Part shown: in pieces, positions 7,882 through 17,096 of the stretch
Layout: each line of letters begins with the position of its first letter
How positions within the stretch are numbered: the first letter of the stretch is position 1
DNA from: Tropicibacter alexandrii
Lineage (GTDB): Bacteria > Pseudomonadota > Alphaproteobacteria > Rhodobacterales > Rhodobacteraceae
NCBI RefSeq assembly: GCF_003667315.2
Contig: NZ_RCTZ02000006.1
Coordinates: 62,001 to 126,000 of the forward strand
Direction: 5' to 3'
Length of the DNA: 64,000 nt
Program-made: the position numbers and the translations under genes
Notes under the pieces: generated by a model
The model's input: the letters and a program-made list of their open reading frames with translations, nothing else
What the model was told of the DNA's origin: nothing
The model's database searches: none

Positions 7882-9450
7882 ATGACTATTGTGACGCGCG
7901 CCTTGCGGGCGGCGGCGCTTTGCGCCACGGCCCTGACCTCCACCGCAGTGATGGCCCCGGCGGCCTTTGCCGATGGCAGCCTGATCATCGCCTCGTCGCA
8001 GGTGCCGCGTCACCTGAACGGTGCAGTGCAATCGGGGATCGCCACCGGTGTGCCCTCGACCCAGATATTCGCCTCGCCGCTGCGCTATGACGAGAACTGG
8101 GAGCCGCAGCCCTATCTTGCCGAAAGCTGGACCGTGGCCGAGGACGGTCTGAGCGTCACCCTGAACCTCGTCGAGGGCGCGACGTTCCATGACGGGCAGC
8201 CCATCACCTCGGAGGATGTGGCCTTTTCGATCATGACGACGAAGGCAAACCACCCCTTCCAGTCGATGTTCGCCCCGGTCGAAACGGTCGAGACCCCCGA
8301 TCCGAACACGGCCGTGATCCGGCTCAGCCAGCCGCATCCCGCGCTTTTGCTGGCCCTTTCGCCCGCGCTGTCGCCGGTGATCCCGAAACACATTTACGGT
8401 GACGGTCAGGACATCAAATCGCATCCGGCGAACTCTGCGCCCGTCGGTTCCGGCCCCTTCCTGCTGGAGGAATTCAATCCCGGCGAAAGCATCGTGCTGA
8501 AGAAGAACCCGAATTTCTTCATCGAGAACCGCCCCGTGCTGGATGAGATCATCATCCGCATCATCAAGGACCCGTCCGCCCTGTTGATCGCTATGGAGAA
8601 CGGCGAGGCGGACATGTATCCGTTCATGGCCGGGTCGCAGGAAATCCGCCGTCTGGAAAAGGTCGACACACTCGCCATCACGGATCAGGGCTATGCGGGC
8701 ATCGGCCCGATCAACTGGCTGGCCTTCAACACGAAATCCGAAAAGCTGAGCGATGTTCGGGTGCGGCAGGCGATCGCCTATGCGGTCGATCGCGACTTCA
8801 TCACCAAGGCGCTGCATCGCGGGGTGTCGCAGGTGCAGCGGTCGCCGATCATCGAAAGCTCGCCGTTCTTCGATGCCTCGATCCCGGCCTATGACGTCGA
8901 TCTGGACAAGGCCAACGCGCTGATGGCCGAGGCGGGCTATGCCGACGGGATGGAGCTGACCGTGGATTACATCCCCGGTCCCAAGGAGCAGCAGCAAAGC
9001 GTCGCCGAATACCTGAAATCCCAGCTCAAGAAGATCGGGATCGATGTGACGGTCCGCGCCGCGCCGGATTTCCCGACTTGGGCGGGCCGTGTCAGCGGCC
9101 ACGACTTCGACATGACGATGGACCTTGTGTTCAACTGGGGCGATCCGGTGATCGGCGTCCACCGCACCTACCTATGCTCGAACATCGTGCAGGGGGTGAT
9201 CTGGTCCAACACGCAGAGCTATTGCAACGAGCGGGTCGACGAGATCCTGAACAAGGCCGCGGTCGAGATGGATGCAGAGGCGCGCAAGGCGCTGTATGCC
9301 GAGTTCCAGCAGATCGTGGCGCAGGACATGCCGGTCTACTGGATCAATGCGACGCCCTATCATACCGCCTATGACACCCGGCTTCGGAATGTGCCCGTGG
9401 GGATCTGGGGCACCATGCACCCGATGGACACGGTTTCCTGGGGCGAGTGA
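7882..9450 (+). CDS. ABC transporter substrate-binding protein, family 5 (peptide/oligopeptide type)
   Basis: The product has 522 residues. A Sec signal peptide covers about residues 1-32 (…TSTAVMAPAAFA). The mature part has family 5 features: QPYLAESWTVAEDG, EGATFHDGQPITSEDV, GSGPFLLEEF and DVRVRQAIAYAVDRD. It is the periplasmic receptor of the importer encoded by the next four genes. Family 5 receptors bind peptides, nickel, amides or oligosaccharides, so the ligand is open. The ATG at 7882 was preferred to one at 7849 because it has a GGGAGAA site and opens directly into the signal peptide. Confidence 0.93.
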   Translation: MTIVTRALRAAALCATALTSTAVMAPAAFADGSLIIASSQVPRHLNGAVQSGIATGVPSTQIFASPLRYDENWEPQPYLAESWTVAEDGLSVTLNLVEGATFHDGQPITSEDVAFSIMTTKANHPFQSMFAPVETVETPDPNTAVIRLSQPHPALLLALSPALSPVIPKHIYGDGQDIKSHPANSAPVGSGPFLLEEFNPGESIVLKKNPNFFIENRPVLDEIIIRIIKDPSALLIAMENGEADMYPFMAGSQEIRRLEKVDTLAITDQGYAGIGPINWLAFNTKSEKLSDVRVRQAIAYAVDRDFITKALHRGVSQVQRSPIIESSPFFDASIPAYDVDLDKANALMAEAGYADGMELTVDYIPGPKEQQQSVAEYLKSQLKKIGIDVTVRAAPDFPTWAGRVSGHDFDMTMDLVFNWGDPVIGVHRTYLCSNIVQGVIWSNTQSYCNERVDEILNKAAVEMDAEARKALYAEFQQIVAQDMPVYWINATPYHTAYDTRLRNVPVGIWGTMHPMDTVSWGE

Positions 9451-9457
9451 TGCGCGC

Positions 9458-9503
9458 GCAAAAGTCTTGCAAGACTTTTGCAAGGCCCTTCGAAGGGCCT
9501 TGC
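9458..9503. repeat. Two fused 24-bp perfect palindromes inside the ABC operon
   Basis: Positions 9458-9481 have arm GCAAAAGTCTTG and its exact complement; 9480-9503 have arm GCAAGGCCCTTC and its exact complement. The two share the central GC at 9480-9481. They fill the 70-base gap between the receptor and first permease genes, where stable stem-loops could protect the receptor mRNA or attenuate read-through (inference). The second stem is not followed by a T run. Confidence 0.85.
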
Positions 9504-9520
9504 ACCTCGAGGGGTAAGTG

Positions 9521-10495
9521 ATGGGCAGTTTTCTGGCCAGGCGCATCTTTTACGGCGCGCTCCTGATGCTGGGAGTCGTCGTCCTCAACTTCTTCCTGAT
9601 CCGGCTCGCGCCGGGCGACCCGGCGGTGGTGATCGCGGGGGAGATGGGCGGGGCGACCGAAGAGGTCCTTGAGGCGATCCGCATCGATTACGGTCTGGAC
9701 AAGCCTTTGCCGGTGCAATTGGGCATCTACCTTGGCAACGTGTTGCGCGGGGACTTGGGCGAGAGCTTCTTTTTCAACCAGCCGGTCGTCGATCTGATTG
9801 GCCAGCGCATCGGGCCGACGATCCTGCTGGTCGTCGCGGCACAGGTGCTGTCGATCGTCGTCGGGATCTTCCTTGGTGTGCTGGCGGCACGCAAGCCGAA
9901 CGGCGCCATGAGCGCCTTTGTTTCGGTGTTCGCGACCATCGGCTATGCGGTGCCGGTGTTCTGGACCGGGATCATGCTGATCATCCTGTTTGCAAGCGTT
10001 CTGCCCGTCTTCCCCGTCGAGGGCATGTCGAGCGTCAAGCTGCGCGAGGCGGCGTGGTACATCAAAGTGCTGGATGTCCTGCACCACCTCGTATTGCCAG
10101 CCGTGACCCTTGCCGTGATCTACCTTGCGCAATATGCCCGGCTGTCGCGCGCCTCGATGCTGGAGGTCTTGGGGGCAGACTATATCCGGACGGCCCGTGC
10201 CAAGGGTGCCAAGGAGCGGACCGTCCTGTTTCGGCATGCGCTGCGCAACGCCGCGCTGCCGATCCTGACCGTGGCCGGGCTGCAATTCGGCAACCTGATC
10301 TCTGGTGCGTTGCTGGTCGAAACCGTGTTCAACTGGCCCGGCATGGGGCGGCTGGCCTTCGATTCCATCCTGCGGCGGGATTATCCGACGATCATGGGGG
10401 TGTTGTTCTTTGCCTCTGCGATGGTGGTCGTCGCCAATATCCTGACCGATCTCAGCTATCGTCTGGCGGACCCCCGGCTGCGGGGGCGCGCATGA
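9521..10495 (+). CDS. ABC transporter permease, DppB type
   Basis: The 324-residue product begins MGSFLARRIFYGALLMLGVVVLNFFLIRLAPGDP, the standard DppB N-terminus, and has about six membrane segments. The cytoplasmic EAA loop is GADYIRTARAKGAKERTVLFRHALRNAALP. It pairs with the permease encoded at 10584. The ATG at 9521 follows GAGGGG; a GTG immediately upstream is also possible. Confidence 0.94.
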   Translation: MGSFLARRIFYGALLMLGVVVLNFFLIRLAPGDPAVVIAGEMGGATEEVLEAIRIDYGLDKPLPVQLGIYLGNVLRGDLGESFFFNQPVVDLIGQRIGPTILLVVAAQVLSIVVGIFLGVLAARKPNGAMSAFVSVFATIGYAVPVFWTGIMLIILFASVLPVFPVEGMSSVKLREAAWYIKVLDVLHHLVLPAVTLAVIYLAQYARLSRASMLEVLGADYIRTARAKGAKERTVLFRHALRNAALPILTVAGLQFGNLISGALLVETVFNWPGMGRLAFDSILRRDYPTIMGVLFFASAMVVVANILTDLSYRLADPRLRGRA

Positions 10496-10526
10496 TCGCG
10501 TGTCGCATCCTGTGGCATCTGTCGGA

Positions 10527-10574
10527 GTGGGGGCCAGCCCCCACACCCCCGAGGTATTTGGGGACCAAAGAAGG
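10527..10574. repeat. Rhodobacterales-type intergenic repeat element (hairpin plus GGTATTT tail)
   Basis: An 8-bp hairpin (GTGGGGGC / GCCCCCAC, 10527-10544) is followed by CCCCCGAGGTATTTGGGG and ACCAAAGAAGG. The tail is recognisably repeated, in opposite orientation, near 13480-13511. It sits in the 88-base gap between the two permease genes. Confidence 0.6.
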
Positions 10575-10583
10575 GGCGGACGC

Positions 10584-11483
10584 ATGAAGGACCCGACCCC
10601 GCGCGCGATGATCGGGCGTGCCGCACGCGCCCCCAAGGCCGAGAGCCCCGGTCGCGAGGCATGGCGGATGTTTCGCCGCAATATCCCGGCGGTGTGCGGG
10701 CTGCTGATCCTGATATGCATCGTTCTGGCGGTGCTCTACGGCACCTTGTTCTACGGCGGTGATCCGTTCGAGATCGTCTGGGCGCCGCATGAGCCGCCCG
10801 GTGTGACGCCGGAGTTTCCGCTTGGCACCGATTATCTGGGGCGCAACATCTTGGCCGGGCTTCTGGCCGGGGGCGGGCCGACCTTGGCCGTCGGTGCCGC
10901 GGCGGCGGTTATCACCATGGGGATCGGCATCAGCCTTGGAGCACTGGCTGGGTATTTCGGGGGATGGGTGGACAACCTGTTGATGCGGATCACGGAATTC
11001 TTTCAGGTCTTGCCCGCTTTGTTGTTCGCCATGGTTCTGGTCACGCTGTTTTCGCCGTCCCTGTGGACCATCGCCATCGCCATCGGCGTGGTCAGCTGGC
11101 CGCAGACCGCGCGTCTGACTCGGGCCGAGTTCCTGAAGATCAAGCAACTGGAATACGTCACCGCCGCCCGCGCCATCGGCGCGCAGGATGGGCGGATCAT
11201 GTGGACGGTGATCCTGCCCAATGCCGCACCGCCGCTGATCGTTTCGGCGACGCTGACCGTCGGGGTGGCGATCCTGTTCGAGGCCGGACTTTCCTTTTTG
11301 GGTCTTGGCGATCCCAACGTCATGAGCTGGGGCCTGATGATCGGGGCGAACCGGGATTATATTCTGGATGCGTGGTGGCCCGTGACCTTTCCCGGCCTTG
11401 CGATTTTCCTGACGGTCTTCGCCGTGTCGCTGATCGGTGACGGTCTGAACGACGCCTTCAATCCGAAGTTGAGGTCGCGATGA
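10584..11483 (+). CDS. ABC transporter permease, DppC type
   Basis: The product has 299 residues from the ATG at 10584, which has an AAGGGGCGG site; upstream in-frame codons run through the repeat element and were rejected. It has an N-terminal OppC-like segment (EAWRMFRRNIPAVCGLLIL), six membrane segments and the EAA loop YVTAARAIGAQDGRIMWTVILPNAAPP. It forms the inner-membrane channel with the DppB-type subunit. Its stop overlaps the next start (ATGA). Confidence 0.94.
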   Translation: MKDPTPRAMIGRAARAPKAESPGREAWRMFRRNIPAVCGLLILICIVLAVLYGTLFYGGDPFEIVWAPHEPPGVTPEFPLGTDYLGRNILAGLLAGGGPTLAVGAAAAVITMGIGISLGALAGYFGGWVDNLLMRITEFFQVLPALLFAMVLVTLFSPSLWTIAIAIGVVSWPQTARLTRAEFLKIKQLEYVTAARAIGAQDGRIMWTVILPNAAPPLIVSATLTVGVAILFEAGLSFLGLGDPNVMSWGLMIGANRDYILDAWWPVTFPGLAIFLTVFAVSLIGDGLNDAFNPKLRSR

Positions 11484-12445
11484 GCCTTCTGGAAATCGAC
11501 GCGCTCAAGGTCACGTTCCAGACCCGCCACGGCGCGGTGACGGCTTTGGACGGCGTGTCGTTGACGTTGAACGCGCAAGAGACCCTGTGTGTCGTGGGTG
11601 AGTCGGGCTGTGGCAAGTCGATCACCGCGCTGAGCACCATGGGACTGATCCCGATGCCGCCGGGGCGCATCGTCGGGGGCGCGATCCGTCTGAACAGCGA
11701 GGATCTGACGAAAGCGTCCGAGGCGCGCATGCGCGCCCTGCGCGGGGCCGAGATCGCGATGATCTTTCAGGAGCCGATGACGTCGCTCAACCCGGTCTTT
11801 ACCGTGGGCGACCAGATCGCCGAGGCCATCCTGCTGCATCAGGACGTGACGCGCGATGCGGCGTGGAACGCCGCCGTGGCGTTGCTGGACCGGGTCGGCA
11901 TTCCATCGGCGGCCGAGCGTGCCAAGGCCTACCCGCATGAATTGTCGGGCGGGATGCGTCAACGGGTGATGATCGCCATGGCGGTGTCGTGTCGTCCCAA
12001 GGTGCTGATCGCGGATGAACCGACCACGGCCTTGGATGTTACGGTGCAGGCGCAGATCTTTGATCTGCTCAACGAGATCCAGCGCGATTTCGGGGCGGCG
12101 ATCCTGATGATCACGCATGACATGGGGGCCGTCAGCGAAATGGCGGATCGGGTCGCCGTCATGTATGCGGGCCGGGTGATCGAAGAGGGCTTGGCCGATG
12201 ACGTGCTGGACCATCCGCGCCACCCGTATACGCGGGGGCTGATCGGCTGCATCCCCTCGCTCGACCATGCCGGTGCGCTCAAGGAAATCCCCGGCGTCGT
12301 GCCGCCGCTGCACCTGCTGGGGGAAGGCTGTTCCTTTGCCGAGAGATGCGACTTTGCCCGGCAAACCTGCCGGGCGCGGCAGCCTGTCCTGCGCGGCGCG
12401 GCGCACCGCGTCGCCTGTTTCGGTGCACAGGAGGGCTGGGCATGA
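11480..12445 (+). CDS. Peptide-type ABC transporter ATP-binding protein, DppD type
   Basis: The product has 321 residues with Walker A GESGCGKSITAL, signature LSGGMRQRVMIAMAV and Walker B VLIADEPTTALD. The C-terminal oligopeptide-transporter extension carries a cysteine cluster (CSFAERCDFARQTC) that in some DppD proteins holds an Fe-S cluster. It forms a heterodimer with the next gene product and is linked to both neighbours by four-base overlaps. Confidence 0.95.
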   Translation: MSLLEIDALKVTFQTRHGAVTALDGVSLTLNAQETLCVVGESGCGKSITALSTMGLIPMPPGRIVGGAIRLNSEDLTKASEARMRALRGAEIAMIFQEPMTSLNPVFTVGDQIAEAILLHQDVTRDAAWNAAVALLDRVGIPSAAERAKAYPHELSGGMRQRVMIAMAVSCRPKVLIADEPTTALDVTVQAQIFDLLNEIQRDFGAAILMITHDMGAVSEMADRVAVMYAGRVIEEGLADDVLDHPRHPYTRGLIGCIPSLDHAGALKEIPGVVPPLHLLGEGCSFAERCDFARQTCRARQPVLRGAAHRVACFGAQEGWA

Positions 12446-13407
12446 GCCTGATGGAAGTCCGCGACCTGCGGGTCGATTTTGCCCTGCCACGTCCCCGCCC
12501 CTTTGCGCCGCGACCGGTGTTGCAGGCGGTGCGCGGTGTCAGCTTTGACGTCGCCGAAGGGCGGGCGCTGGGCCTCGTCGGCGAAAGCGGCTCTGGCAAG
12601 ACGACCACGGCGATGGCGGCAATCCGGCTGGAAGAGGCCACGGGCGGGCAGGTGTTGTTTCGCGGCGATGACCTGTTGAAACTCTCACCCGACCGGATGC
12701 GGGCCCGGCGCGGTGAAATCCAGCTGATCTTTCAGGACCCGTATTCCTCGCTGAACCCGCGTGCCCGGGTGGGCGACATCGTGCGCGAACCGCTCGACCT
12801 GCTTGCCATGGGCACACGGAAGGACCGCGAGTCCCGGGTGCGCGAACTGTTCGCCCGTGTCGGTCTGCGCGAGGATCAGCTTGGTCTCTTTCCTCACCAG
12901 TTCTCTGGCGGGCAGCGCCAGCGCATCTCGATCGCCCGGGCGCTGGCGCCGGGGCCGAAGCTTTTGGTCTGCGACGAGCCGGTATCGGCGCTCGATGTCG
13001 CGATACAGGCGCAGATCCTGAACCTTTTGGCCGAACTCAAGGCGGAAATGGGCCTTGCCTACCTGTTCATCAGCCACGATCTGGGCGTGGTCCGCCATGT
13101 CTGTGACGATGTCGCGGTGATGTATCTCGGCCAGATCGTCGAGATCGCCCCGGCCGAGGCCGTGTTCGCTGGGGCGCGCCACCCCTATACACAGGCCTTG
13201 CTCTCGGCTGCGCCGAGCATGACCCGCCGCAAGTCCCGGGGTTTTCAGCGACCGATGGCGGTGAAGGGCGACCCGCCCAGCCCCACTGCCCCGCCTGCGG
13301 GCTGCGCGTTTTCCGCGCGCTGTCCCAAGGTGCAGGCGATCTGTCGCGACATCCCGCCCGTGCTCGAGGGAGGGCGGCACAAGGCGGCCTGCCACTTTCC
13401 GGGATAG
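12442..13407 (+). CDS. Peptide-type ABC transporter ATP-binding protein, DppF type
   Basis: The product has 321 residues from the ATG at 12442, which overlaps the previous stop. Walker A is GESGSGKTTTAM, the signature FSGGQRQRISIARAL and Walker B LLVCDEPVSALD. The C-terminal extension GCAFSARCPKVQAIC matches the DppF/OppF tail. It is the last gene of the importer operon, followed by an inverted repeat at 13407-13465. Confidence 0.95.
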   Translation: MSLMEVRDLRVDFALPRPRPFAPRPVLQAVRGVSFDVAEGRALGLVGESGSGKTTTAMAAIRLEEATGGQVLFRGDDLLKLSPDRMRARRGEIQLIFQDPYSSLNPRARVGDIVREPLDLLAMGTRKDRESRVRELFARVGLREDQLGLFPHQFSGGQRQRISIARALAPGPKLLVCDEPVSALDVAIQAQILNLLAELKAEMGLAYLFISHDLGVVRHVCDDVAVMYLGQIVEIAPAEAVFAGARHPYTQALLSAAPSMTRRKSRGFQRPMAVKGDPPSPTAPPAGCAFSARCPKVQAICRDIPPVLEGGRHKAACHFPG

Positions 13408-13511
13408 GTGGGTGGGCCGGACCTTCGGCCCGGACGCTCTTGCTGCGCAAATCGCCCCACCCACCATCCCTTTGGGCGCTCTTGGTTTCTTCTTGGTGTA
13501 AATACCCCCGC
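13407..13511. repeat. Inverted repeat and GGTATTT-type repeat element after the ABC operon
   Basis: GGTGGGTGGG at 13407-13416 pairs with CCCACCCACC at 13456-13465, enclosing a smaller hairpin GGGCCG/CGGCCC (13414-13419 and 13426-13431). Further on, about 13480-13511, the reverse complement of the tail of the 10527-10574 element appears in diverged form. There is no T run, so this is more a dispersed intergenic element than a simple terminator. Confidence 0.5.
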
Positions 13512-13577
13512 CGGAGGCATCCGACCTTTCCGAGGGCGCAGCGACTGGCTATGTTTGCGCCAACAAGGGAGTATGCC

Positions 13578-15026
13578 ATGTATCTGGGACTGGATCTGGG
13601 AACCTCGGGGCTGCGCGCCCTTCTGGTGGACGAGGCCGGAGCGCCGATCGCGTCGGAATCACATGCCTATGCGGGGGCACATCCGCATCCCGGCTGGTCC
13701 GAGCAGGACCCGGCCCATTGGGTTGCTGCGGTCGATCTCGTGCTGGGCAAACTCAAGGCGGACCACCCCGAGCGGATGGCCGCCATGCGCGGGATCGGTG
13801 TGTCCGGTCACATGCACGGAGCGACCCTGCTGGATGCCGCCGGGGAGGTCTTGCGCCCCTGCATCCTATGGAACGACACGCGCAGTTTCGAGGAGGCCGC
13901 CGAACTGGATGCCATCGACGGGGTGCGTGCCCTGTCGGGCAACATCGTCTTCCCGGGTTTCACGGCGCCCAAGTTGCTATGGGTGAAACGCAACGAACCC
14001 GAGGTCTTCGAGAAGGTGGCCAAGGTCCTGTTGCCCGCCGCCTACATGAATTTCTTCCTGACCGCGTCGTATTTCGCCGACATGTCCGACAGTGCCGGCA
14101 CATCGTGGCTGGATGTGGGCGCGCGGGACTGGTCGGATACGCTGCTGGCGGCGGGGGACATGCGCGCCGACCAGATGCCGGATCTCGTCGAGGGGTGCGA
14201 GGTTGGCGGCACCTTGCGTCCCGATCTGGCCGACCGTTGGGGGATGCCCGCATCCTGCGTCGTGGTTGGCGGGGCAGGGGACAATGCTGCGGCCGCCTGC
14301 GGTGTGGGCGCGATGAGCGAGGGGACTGGCTTCGTCAGTCTTGGTACCTCCGGCGTTCTGCTGACCGGGCGCGATGGCTACGCGCCCTTGCCGGAAAGCG
14401 CGGTGCATACGTTCTGCCACGCCGTGCCCGGGCAGTGGTATCAGATGGGGGTGATCCTTGCGGCGACCGACAGCCTGAACTGGCTGAGCCGCATCACCGG
14501 AACCAAGCCCGCCGATCTGGCCAGCGAACTGGATGAAGTCAACGGCCCGTCATCGCTGCGCTTTCTGCCGTACCTGTCGGGCGAACGCACGCCGCATAAT
14601 GACAGCGCCATCCGTGGCGCCTTCCTGAACCTCGAAGTGGCGCATGAGCGCCGCGACATGACGCAGGCGGTGATGGAAGGCGTGGCCTTTGCGCTGCGCG
14701 ACAGCGCCGAGGCGCTGCGCTCGACCGGTGCCGATCTGCAAAGCCTGCTGGCGATTGGCGGCGGGGCTGCCTCGCGCTTTTGGGTGCAAACGATCGCCAC
14801 GCTTCTGGACACCCCGCTGGACTTGCCGGAGGCGGGCGATTTTGGTGCCGCTTTGGGCGCGGCGCGTCTGGCGATGGTCGGCTCGGGCGCGGGCAGCGTG
14901 GACGACATCATGACCCGGCCCGCCGTGGCCGAGACGATCGAGCCTGTCGCCGACCTGCGCACCGCCTATGAGGACGCCTACCAGCGGTGGCGTGAGATTT
15001 ACCCGGGAGTGAGGACCCTAAAATGA
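13578..15026 (+). CDS. xylB: Xylulokinase
   Basis: The 482-residue product begins [21 protein letters not shown], the phosphate-binding start of FGGY kinases. MHGATLLD, the ATP-site region [14 protein letters not shown] and the xylulokinase motif [11 protein letters not shown] follow in order. It phosphorylates D-xylulose to xylulose 5-phosphate, using the product of the next gene. The ATG at 13578 has a GGGAG site. It overlaps xylA by four bases (ATGA). Confidence 0.95.
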   Translation: MYLGLDLGTSGLRALLVDEAGAPIASESHAYAGAHPHPGWSEQDPAHWVAAVDLVLGKLKADHPERMAAMRGIGVSGHMHGATLLDAAGEVLRPCILWNDTRSFEEAAELDAIDGVRALSGNIVFPGFTAPKLLWVKRNEPEVFEKVAKVLLPAAYMNFFLTASYFADMSDSAGTSWLDVGARDWSDTLLAAGDMRADQMPDLVEGCEVGGTLRPDLADRWGMPASCVVVGGAGDNAAAACGVGAMSEGTGFVSLGTSGVLLTGRDGYAPLPESAVHTFCHAVPGQWYQMGVILAATDSLNWLSRITGTKPADLASELDEVNGPSSLRFLPYLSGERTPHNDSAIRGAFLNLEVAHERRDMTQAVMEGVAFALRDSAEALRSTGADLQSLLAIGGGAASRFWVQTIATLLDTPLDLPEAGDFGAALGAARLAMVGSGAGSVDDIMTRPAVAETIEPVADLRTAYEDAYQRWREIYPGVRTLK

Positions 15027-16330
15027 CTACAGGATTTTTCGACGGCATCGACAAGGTGCGCTATGAGGGGCCGGACAGCGACAACCCGCTGGCCTATCGG
15101 CACTACAACCCCGACGAGGTCATCCTTGGCAAGCGGATGGAGGAGCACCTGCGCTTTGCCTGCGCGTGGTGGCATTCCTTCGCGTGGGAAGGTGGCGACC
15201 CGTTCGGCGGGCTGACGTTCGAACGTCCGTGGCACCCGCAGGACAGCATGGCCAATGCAAAGCTGAAAGCCGACGTGGCGCTCGAGATGTTCGACATCCT
15301 CGGCCAGCCGTTCTTCTGCTGGCACGATGCTGACCTGCGGCCCGAGCAGGGCAGCTATGGCGAGAACCTCGCGACGCTGGACGAGATCACCGACTATATC
15401 GGTGCCGGGATGGAAGGGCGCGATCTGGGCTGCCTTTGGGGCACGGCCAACATGTTCAGCCATCGGCGCTGGATGGCGGGCGCATCGACCAACCCGGATC
15501 CGGAGGTCTTTGCCTATGCTGCGGCGACCGTCAAAGGCTGCATGGACGCGACCATGAAGCTGGGCGGCCAGAACTACGTCCTGTGGGGCGGGCGCGAAGG
15601 CTATGAGACGCTGTTGAACACCGATATGGGGCAGGAACTGGACCATATGGGGCGCTTCCTGAGCATGGTCGTCGATTACAAGCACAAGATCGGCTTCAAG
15701 GGCACGATCCTTGTCGAACCCAAACCGCAGGAACCCTCCAAGCACCAGTACGACTATGACGCGGCGACCTGCATCGGGTTCCTGCGCAAGTATGGCTTGG
15801 AAAACGAGGTGAAGCTGAACCTCGAACAAGGCCATGCGATCCTGGCCGGGCATTCGTTCGAGCATGAACTGGCGGTCGCGGCTTCCGAGGGGATGCTGGG
15901 CAGCATCGACATGAACCGCAACGACTACCAGTCGGGCTGGGATACGGACCAGTTTCCGAACAACGTGCCCGAGGTGGCGCTGGCCTATTATCATGTGCTG
16001 AAGGCCGGTGGGTTCGACACGGGCGGTACGAACTTCGACGCCAAACTGCGGCGGCAGTCGATCGACCCGGTTGACCTGATTGCGGGGCATGTGGGCGGCA
16101 TGGATGTCTGCGCGCGCGGTCTGAAGGCGGCGGCTGCCATGCTGGAGGATGGCGGTCTGGAAGATGCCTTGGCAGGGCGCTATGCCGATTGGCAGACCGA
16201 GCGCGGACAAGGCATTCTGGCGTCCGATCTGGAAAGCTTGCAGGCGCAGGTTCTGCGAGAGGGTCTCGACCCGCAGCCCCGCTCCGGTCGCCAAGAGCGC
16301 CTTGAGAATTACGTCAACCGGTTCGTCTAG
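15023..16330 (+). CDS. xylA: Xylose isomerase
   Basis: The product has 435 residues, typical of class II xylose isomerases. The signatures [11 protein letters not shown] (catalytic His) and [18 protein letters not shown] (metal-binding Glu, catalytic Lys) are present, as is [15 protein letters not shown]. It interconverts D-xylose and D-xylulose in the cytoplasm and is translationally coupled to xylB. No xylose-specific ABC transporter or XylR is adjacent; the nearest importer is the peptide-type system upstream. Confidence 0.97.
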   Translation: MTTGFFDGIDKVRYEGPDSDNPLAYRHYNPDEVILGKRMEEHLRFACAWWHSFAWEGGDPFGGLTFERPWHPQDSMANAKLKADVALEMFDILGQPFFCWHDADLRPEQGSYGENLATLDEITDYIGAGMEGRDLGCLWGTANMFSHRRWMAGASTNPDPEVFAYAAATVKGCMDATMKLGGQNYVLWGGREGYETLLNTDMGQELDHMGRFLSMVVDYKHKIGFKGTILVEPKPQEPSKHQYDYDAATCIGFLRKYGLENEVKLNLEQGHAILAGHSFEHELAVAASEGMLGSIDMNRNDYQSGWDTDQFPNNVPEVALAYYHVLKAGGFDTGGTNFDAKLRRQSIDPVDLIAGHVGGMDVCARGLKAAAAMLEDGGLEDALAGRYADWQTERGQGILASDLESLQAQVLREGLDPQPRSGRQERLENYVNRFV

Positions 16331-16341
16331 GGCAGACTTGG

Positions 16342-16367
16342 GTAGGATGGGTGATCACCCATCCTAC
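16342..16367. repeat. 26-bp perfect palindrome, copy 1 of 4
   Basis: The arm is GTAGGATGGGTGA with its exact complement. It lies between the convergent xylA and pcs genes, where it can act as a two-way terminator stem. Other copies are at 30541, 53691 and 57000. Confidence 0.85.
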
Positions 16368-16368
16368 T

Positions 16369-17085
16369 TCAGGTGCGTGCGGGGATGAGCTGTTGCACGA
16401 CGCCGACCGAGATCAGGTAGACCGAGGTCGCGATCAGCCCCCAATGCGCCCAGCTTTCCGGATGGAACTCGACCCATGCCGCCCATCCGGCAAAGAAGGT
16501 CCATGCCAGTGCAATCGGCAACGACACGCTGCGCCAGCGTTCGGTCCGCACCGGGTGGATGAATTTCAGCGGCAGGAACATCGCCACCGCCAGCACGGCG
16601 ACCAGCCCGAGGATGACCCAGAAATCCGGCTCGACCGCGAACAGCACAAGGACCAACATGTTCCAGCATCCCGGAAAGCCCTGAAAGCTGTTATCCGTGG
16701 TCTTCATTCGGCTGTCGCAGAAATACATGGCGCTGGCGAACGTGATCACGATGATCGCGAACCAGCCCGTCCAGCCGGGCAAAAGCCCGCTCTGAAACAG
16801 CGCAAAAGCGGGAATGAAGACGTAGGTCAGGTAATCGATGATCAGGTCCAGCAGCACGCCGTCGAACCGAGGTGCGTTGGTCTTGACCTCGTATTTGCGC
16901 GCCAGAGGCCCGTCGATCCCGTCGACGATGAAGGCCACGACCAGCCAGAGGAACATCAGCGGCCATTTGCCTTCGGCGGCGGCCAGCATCGCCAGCATGG
17001 CAAACACGGCGCCCGTGGCGGTGAACAGGTGGACGAGCAGGGCTTGGGTCTGAATCTTCATCTGCCTGTCTTCGCCCATTTCCAC
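16369..17085 (-). CDS. pcs: Phosphatidylcholine synthase (CDP-alcohol phosphatidyltransferase)
   Basis: Pcs condenses CDP-diacylglycerol with choline in the inner membrane, a route to phosphatidylcholine found mainly in alphaproteobacteria and some other host- or algae-associated bacteria. The 238-residue product has the CDP-alcohol phosphotransferase motif spread through DGIDGPLARKYEV...RFDGVLLDLIIDYLTYVF and the Pcs-like start LLVHLFTATGAVFAML. It has about seven to eight membrane segments. The start is uncertain: ATG 17085 or ATG 17061 (MKIQTQ…), neither with a strong binding site. It is the last gene of the dapF-mtaB-paiB-pcs run. Confidence 0.9.
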   Translation of the reverse strand: MEMGEDRQMKIQTQALLVHLFTATGAVFAMLAMLAAAEGKWPLMFLWLVVAFIVDGIDGPLARKYEVKTNAPRFDGVLLDLIIDYLTYVFIPAFALFQSGLLPGWTGWFAIIVITFASAMYFCDSRMKTTDNSFQGFPGCWNMLVLVLFAVEPDFWVILGLVAVLAVAMFLPLKFIHPVRTERWRSVSLPIALAWTFFAGWAAWVEFHPESWAHWGLIATSVYLISVGVVQQLIPART

Positions 17086-17096
17086 TTTTTGTGCAA

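Noticed and set aside
7672-9162. 496-codon minus-strand frame opposite the substrate-binding protein
   Set aside because: Antisense shadow; the plus-strand frame has the signal peptide and family 5 motifs.
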